A stretch of 64,000 nucleotides of DNA. Source: Aselliscus stoliczkanus (lineage: Eukaryota; Chordata; Mammalia; Chiroptera; Hipposideridae). The position numbers and the translations under genes were made by a program. Shown piece by piece: positions 60,126 to 64,000 of this stretch (position 1 is the first letter of the stretch; each line of letters opens with the position of its first letter). The stretch spans positions 51,932,771-51,996,770 of the forward strand of contig CM066737.1 of the NCBI GenBank assembly GCA_033961575.1, written 5' to 3'. The notes under the pieces were generated by a model that had not been told where the DNA came from, ran no database searches, and saw nothing but the letters and a program-made list of their open reading frames with translations.

Positions 60126-62130
60126 AAAAAGCAATGATAACTGCTGGGGATGGGGAAAGATGGCACAAAGATGAATATAGTACACAGAACCTGCCTTCAG
60201 AGACCTGGCAATTTAGTTGGAGAAACACAGGCAAATTAATTACTATGATATCATAAAAACAATAGGAAATAAAAATGCTATAATGGAGGTGTAAACAAAG
60301 TGCCATAAGAGAAAATATAAATCATTCATTCTAATTAGGAAGAAATTATGACAAAGTAAAAATGCCTACATTAGAAGATAACCTTCACGAGGACAGTGAG
60401 TTTCGTTTCTTTTTTTACCAGTGAAGCCCAGTATCTGAAACAGTGGTACTACTTAATCAATCATCTTCTACCTCCTCTACTAGCCATTCCAAATTCTTCT
60501 CATCATTATCTATTCCCTCTATAACCCATAGATGTGACTCAAATATTCATTCCTCAGGGGACTGATCCTTGGTAATGATACACCTGTTTTGTCAGAGATG
60601 TTCCAGGTGTCCTTTTACAGGTTAAATGGGATAAGGGAGTACCAGGAAACATAAAGTAGGTCCTCTGGGTTCCACATGAATTCTTCCCTGACTCTGCTGT
60701 TTAAAAGCAGCCCAACCTCCTCCTCCTTATTAGCCTCAATTATCTCTGCCAAGACAGACACTCTGAGACTAACCACAAGAATGTGAAACTATGGTTCATC
60801 CAACTAATTTCTTTCTTCTGTTTCCCCTCAGGAAGACAGGACTACAGGTGCCATACATTGACAAAGTGCTCCCCAAGTCTCCATGGAGAAGTGGATGTGA
60901 GTAGCATAGAATTATGGAGACCATGAAAAGTGCCACTCAAATCTGTTGTGGGGGTCATGGTTGATTGACAGCCCAAGCAGCCACCCCTCTAGATTTGCCA
61001 TTATGTTCAGAACAAAGCCATGGTTTACCCAGGCTGTTCCCAGACAATGACTGAGCATAGCAGGAATACTAGTACAGATTCATTCCTGTAGGACGAGGGA
61101 CTCCACTAACAGGTGACTCTGGCTCAAAGGCTCTCCACTGACCTGGCCAAAACTTGGTTAGAATTGTACTGCAGTCTGTCTGACATGCTTCCTACTTAGT
61201 CCTTCCTTCACCCTGTCCTTTCACAGGTGTCAGACCTGCAGTGCAATCTGAAAATATTCTCTGCTAATTACTGCTTCCCGGAAGTTTATGATAGCTCTTT
61301 GAACTAGCCAAGTTATTAAAATTGAGTTGCCTACTGAATATTCTAACATTCTCAGAAATAAAAATGACAATTCTACAAAAAAAAAAAAACTTATAGAAGC
61401 CTGCCAGATAAAATCTGTAATGAAAATCATAAAAAATGTGAATCACCATATCAAAGAGGTTTTCATGATTTAGAGAAAATAGATAAGCCTAACTAAGTAC
61501 ATGTCAGTCAGCTATTTTTTCACTAAAGTGCTATTTATCCACTTAATTCAGTCTAGTTTATTAAACACACTTAATGAGATGGCTAGTTCTTTTAAACTGT
61601 TTTTATATTTACTTCAATACCAGATATGTTATTTATAATATATCCTCAAGATAATTACTACCAAAGAGCGTGAAGTCTATATTTTTATTGGTACTCAATT
61701 TTAGCAGTCAAACAAATACTGTTGCACCTAAAACCAATATGATGTCATTATCTGCAATGCTATCACTGATTATAATATTTGCAGTGTATCTCCATGGGTA
61801 CAGCTGACCTTCAAAAACACCTATGAATAGAAAAATGAATGACAACTGTCATAAAAATTGGCAAACTGCTGTATTTTCTTCTACTTACATAATAGGAACA
61901 AATGACAGTTTTGAATTTCTAACTTGTTAAGAGAAACTCATAGTTTTGGATTGAAGTGATTATGTTGACACCAACTTTTTCAGCATCTTTTAGTCATCAG
62001 AATATGGAAAGAAATTGTTAAAAATGAAGAAATAAAAAAATATTTGTACATGTACGTGCAAAATTGTACTTCATTCATTGCATTATGTTTAAATAGAAAG
62101 ATGTCAACAACCTCAAATATATATAATGTT

Positions 62131-62556
62131 TTTAAAAATATTTTATTGGGGAATTGGGGAGGGGAACAGCATTGGGGAATCGGGGAAGGGGAACAGACAA
62201 GTTGCTGTCTTTTTGTTCTTCAGTCTAGTTGCGGAGGACGTTGTTTCACTGGCCCATGTTGGTATCGTCATTGCGCTCTTCCCAGATAATGCAGATCGGT
62301 TGCCGGCCGCTGGATGGTTGCTCACCTCGGCTATTGGCAGCTCACGCTGGCTGCCAGCCACTCACTGTAGCCCATGGCAGCCCACTGCAGCAGGGGCTGC
62401 AGCCTACACCGTCGCCAGGACTCGTGCAGCCCAGCTCCAGGTGGAGCTGTTGTTAGCTGTAGAGGGCAGTGTCACTGGCCCTCATATGTGAGATCCGAAC
62501 CGGGGCTACTGGCGTCCCAAACCAGCTCTTAACCAATGTGCCACTTGGCCGGCCCT
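62131..62556 (-). mobile_element. Type C compound SINE
   Basis: Same build as 2299; the duplication is unclear. Confidence 0.88.
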
Positions 62557-63542
62557 AAATAAATCTATTTATATACAGGATTTCCAATGGTCAAAATCAA
62601 CTGGAGATGCAATAGAAGACATTTGTTTAATTAAGACAATTACTAATTGCTTAAATGGCAAAAAAAATAGATCAAAGAATTATAAACATATAATTTGCAC
62701 TTTGGTGCATAACACAATACATTTTTTTTTTACCAAATAACTTCTAAAAGTCCAAACTGCAATATTCAACACAAAAGCCTAATATACTATTTTTTAACTT
62801 TAGGGACTGTGGATGGGAGAAGCAGAAGCGTGAATGGAATGAGCTCTGGTGAACATACACACACATATCCTTTAGCCAGAAAAGCTCCACTTTTATCGGC
62901 TTTATTTTATTGATACATTTAAATTAATATTTGAAACCAACTCTCCTAGCCTATCTAAAGGCTACAAAACATGATGAGCTACCATTTACACCACATTTAT
63001 TTCTCTTACCTATATTCTTTCTCTGTTCTAATCTCTTTCTTGCTTCTATTTACTTTTCTAACTATGCCAGTGTGAATGGAGCCCCCTGGAGTTGAACAAT
63101 ACAAAACTAGTACAATAGTCCTGGATGCCTGAGTTCTACTAAGTGTTTCAGGAAAGGTTACCTAATGCTAGATTTAAATAGTCCTAAGAATTATGCCTCA
63201 AATTATACATATCATTAGAAGTTTACCCAGTAAATGGTAATGATTTCTGAAAATTATAATGGTTCATTTAACCAAGCTGAAAATGCAAGTACTCAAATTC
63301 AATCATTCTTATTAGGAAGATGAAGGCATTTATTATTTATTATAACTTAGTTAAAAGTTTGCTTTCTTTATTAGATCTTTTGTTTAATTTTGGGGAGTGG
63401 TCACACACTTGACTTCAAGGCTTACTATAAAGGTACAGTAATTAAAACAGTGTGGAACCATCATAAGAATTAGCAAATAAATCAATTAAACATAACATAG
63501 GATATTTGATTTTTCCATAAAGTTGCCACAGCAATCAAATAG

Positions 63543-63968
<426 letters not shown>

Positions 63969-64000
63969 ACAACAGGTCCCACAAACAGTACATTTGGAAA

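Overview
The window is a stretch of a placental mammal genome, most likely a bat. It lies in the 5' part of COL4A5, the type IV collagen alpha-5 gene (X-linked in other mammals), which is transcribed on the minus strand. Three coding exons are present, each an exact number of codons: exon 2 (43124-43183), exon 3 (20930-21019) and exon 4 (2872-2916). Exon 1 and the promoter lie beyond the right edge. Exon 5 onward lies beyond the left edge. Intron 3 is 18.0 kb, intron 2 is 22.1 kb, and at least 20.8 kb of intron 1 is visible. No other functional host gene was recognised.

Most of the rest is transposable elements. About 23 copies are a short tRNA-derived SINE (called type A here), about 100 bp long with A/B-box-like segments and an A-rich tail. 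Seven are a 420-450 bp compound SINE (type C). Six are a SINE built from repeated gctgagct-type modules (type D). Two are a SINE that ends in ccccaataaa (type B). One 500-bp composite carries modules of B, C and D. The style recalls SINEs of horseshoe and leaf-nosed bats, but that assignment is from memory and is only moderately secure. L1 LINE sequence is abundant, in both orientations, in several ages and always broken. DNA transposons include a full-length but broken mariner (24005-25307), an 81-bp palindromic MITE of the same family (8034-8114), three copies of an internally deleted mariner (18059, 35221, 41254), a separate mariner-like fossil (49919-50477), a complete non-autonomous Tigger/MER2-like element (35128-36675) and a MER5A-like hAT fragment (about 26165-26300).

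Three ribosomal-protein retrocopies are present: RPL15 (34463-35074, minus, broken), RPL36A (42504-43072, plus, broken) and RPS25 (63603-63968, plus, still open for 121 codons). A decayed retroviral env fragment lies near 19270-19520.

Layout from left to right: 1-2871 intron 4; 2917-20929 intron 3, with two reverse-oriented L1 5' regions, L1 ORF2 and the first mariner; 21020-43123 intron 2, with the autonomous-type mariner, a long reverse old L1, the Tigger nest and a forward L1 split by many insertions; 43184-64000 intron 1, with more L1, SINEs, quieter unique sequence from about 55 kb, and the RPS25 retrocopy. I found no CRISPR-like, operon-like or otherwise new gene system. The most interesting material is the modular SINE evolution, the nested insertions that give relative ages, and the retroelements crowding exon 2.
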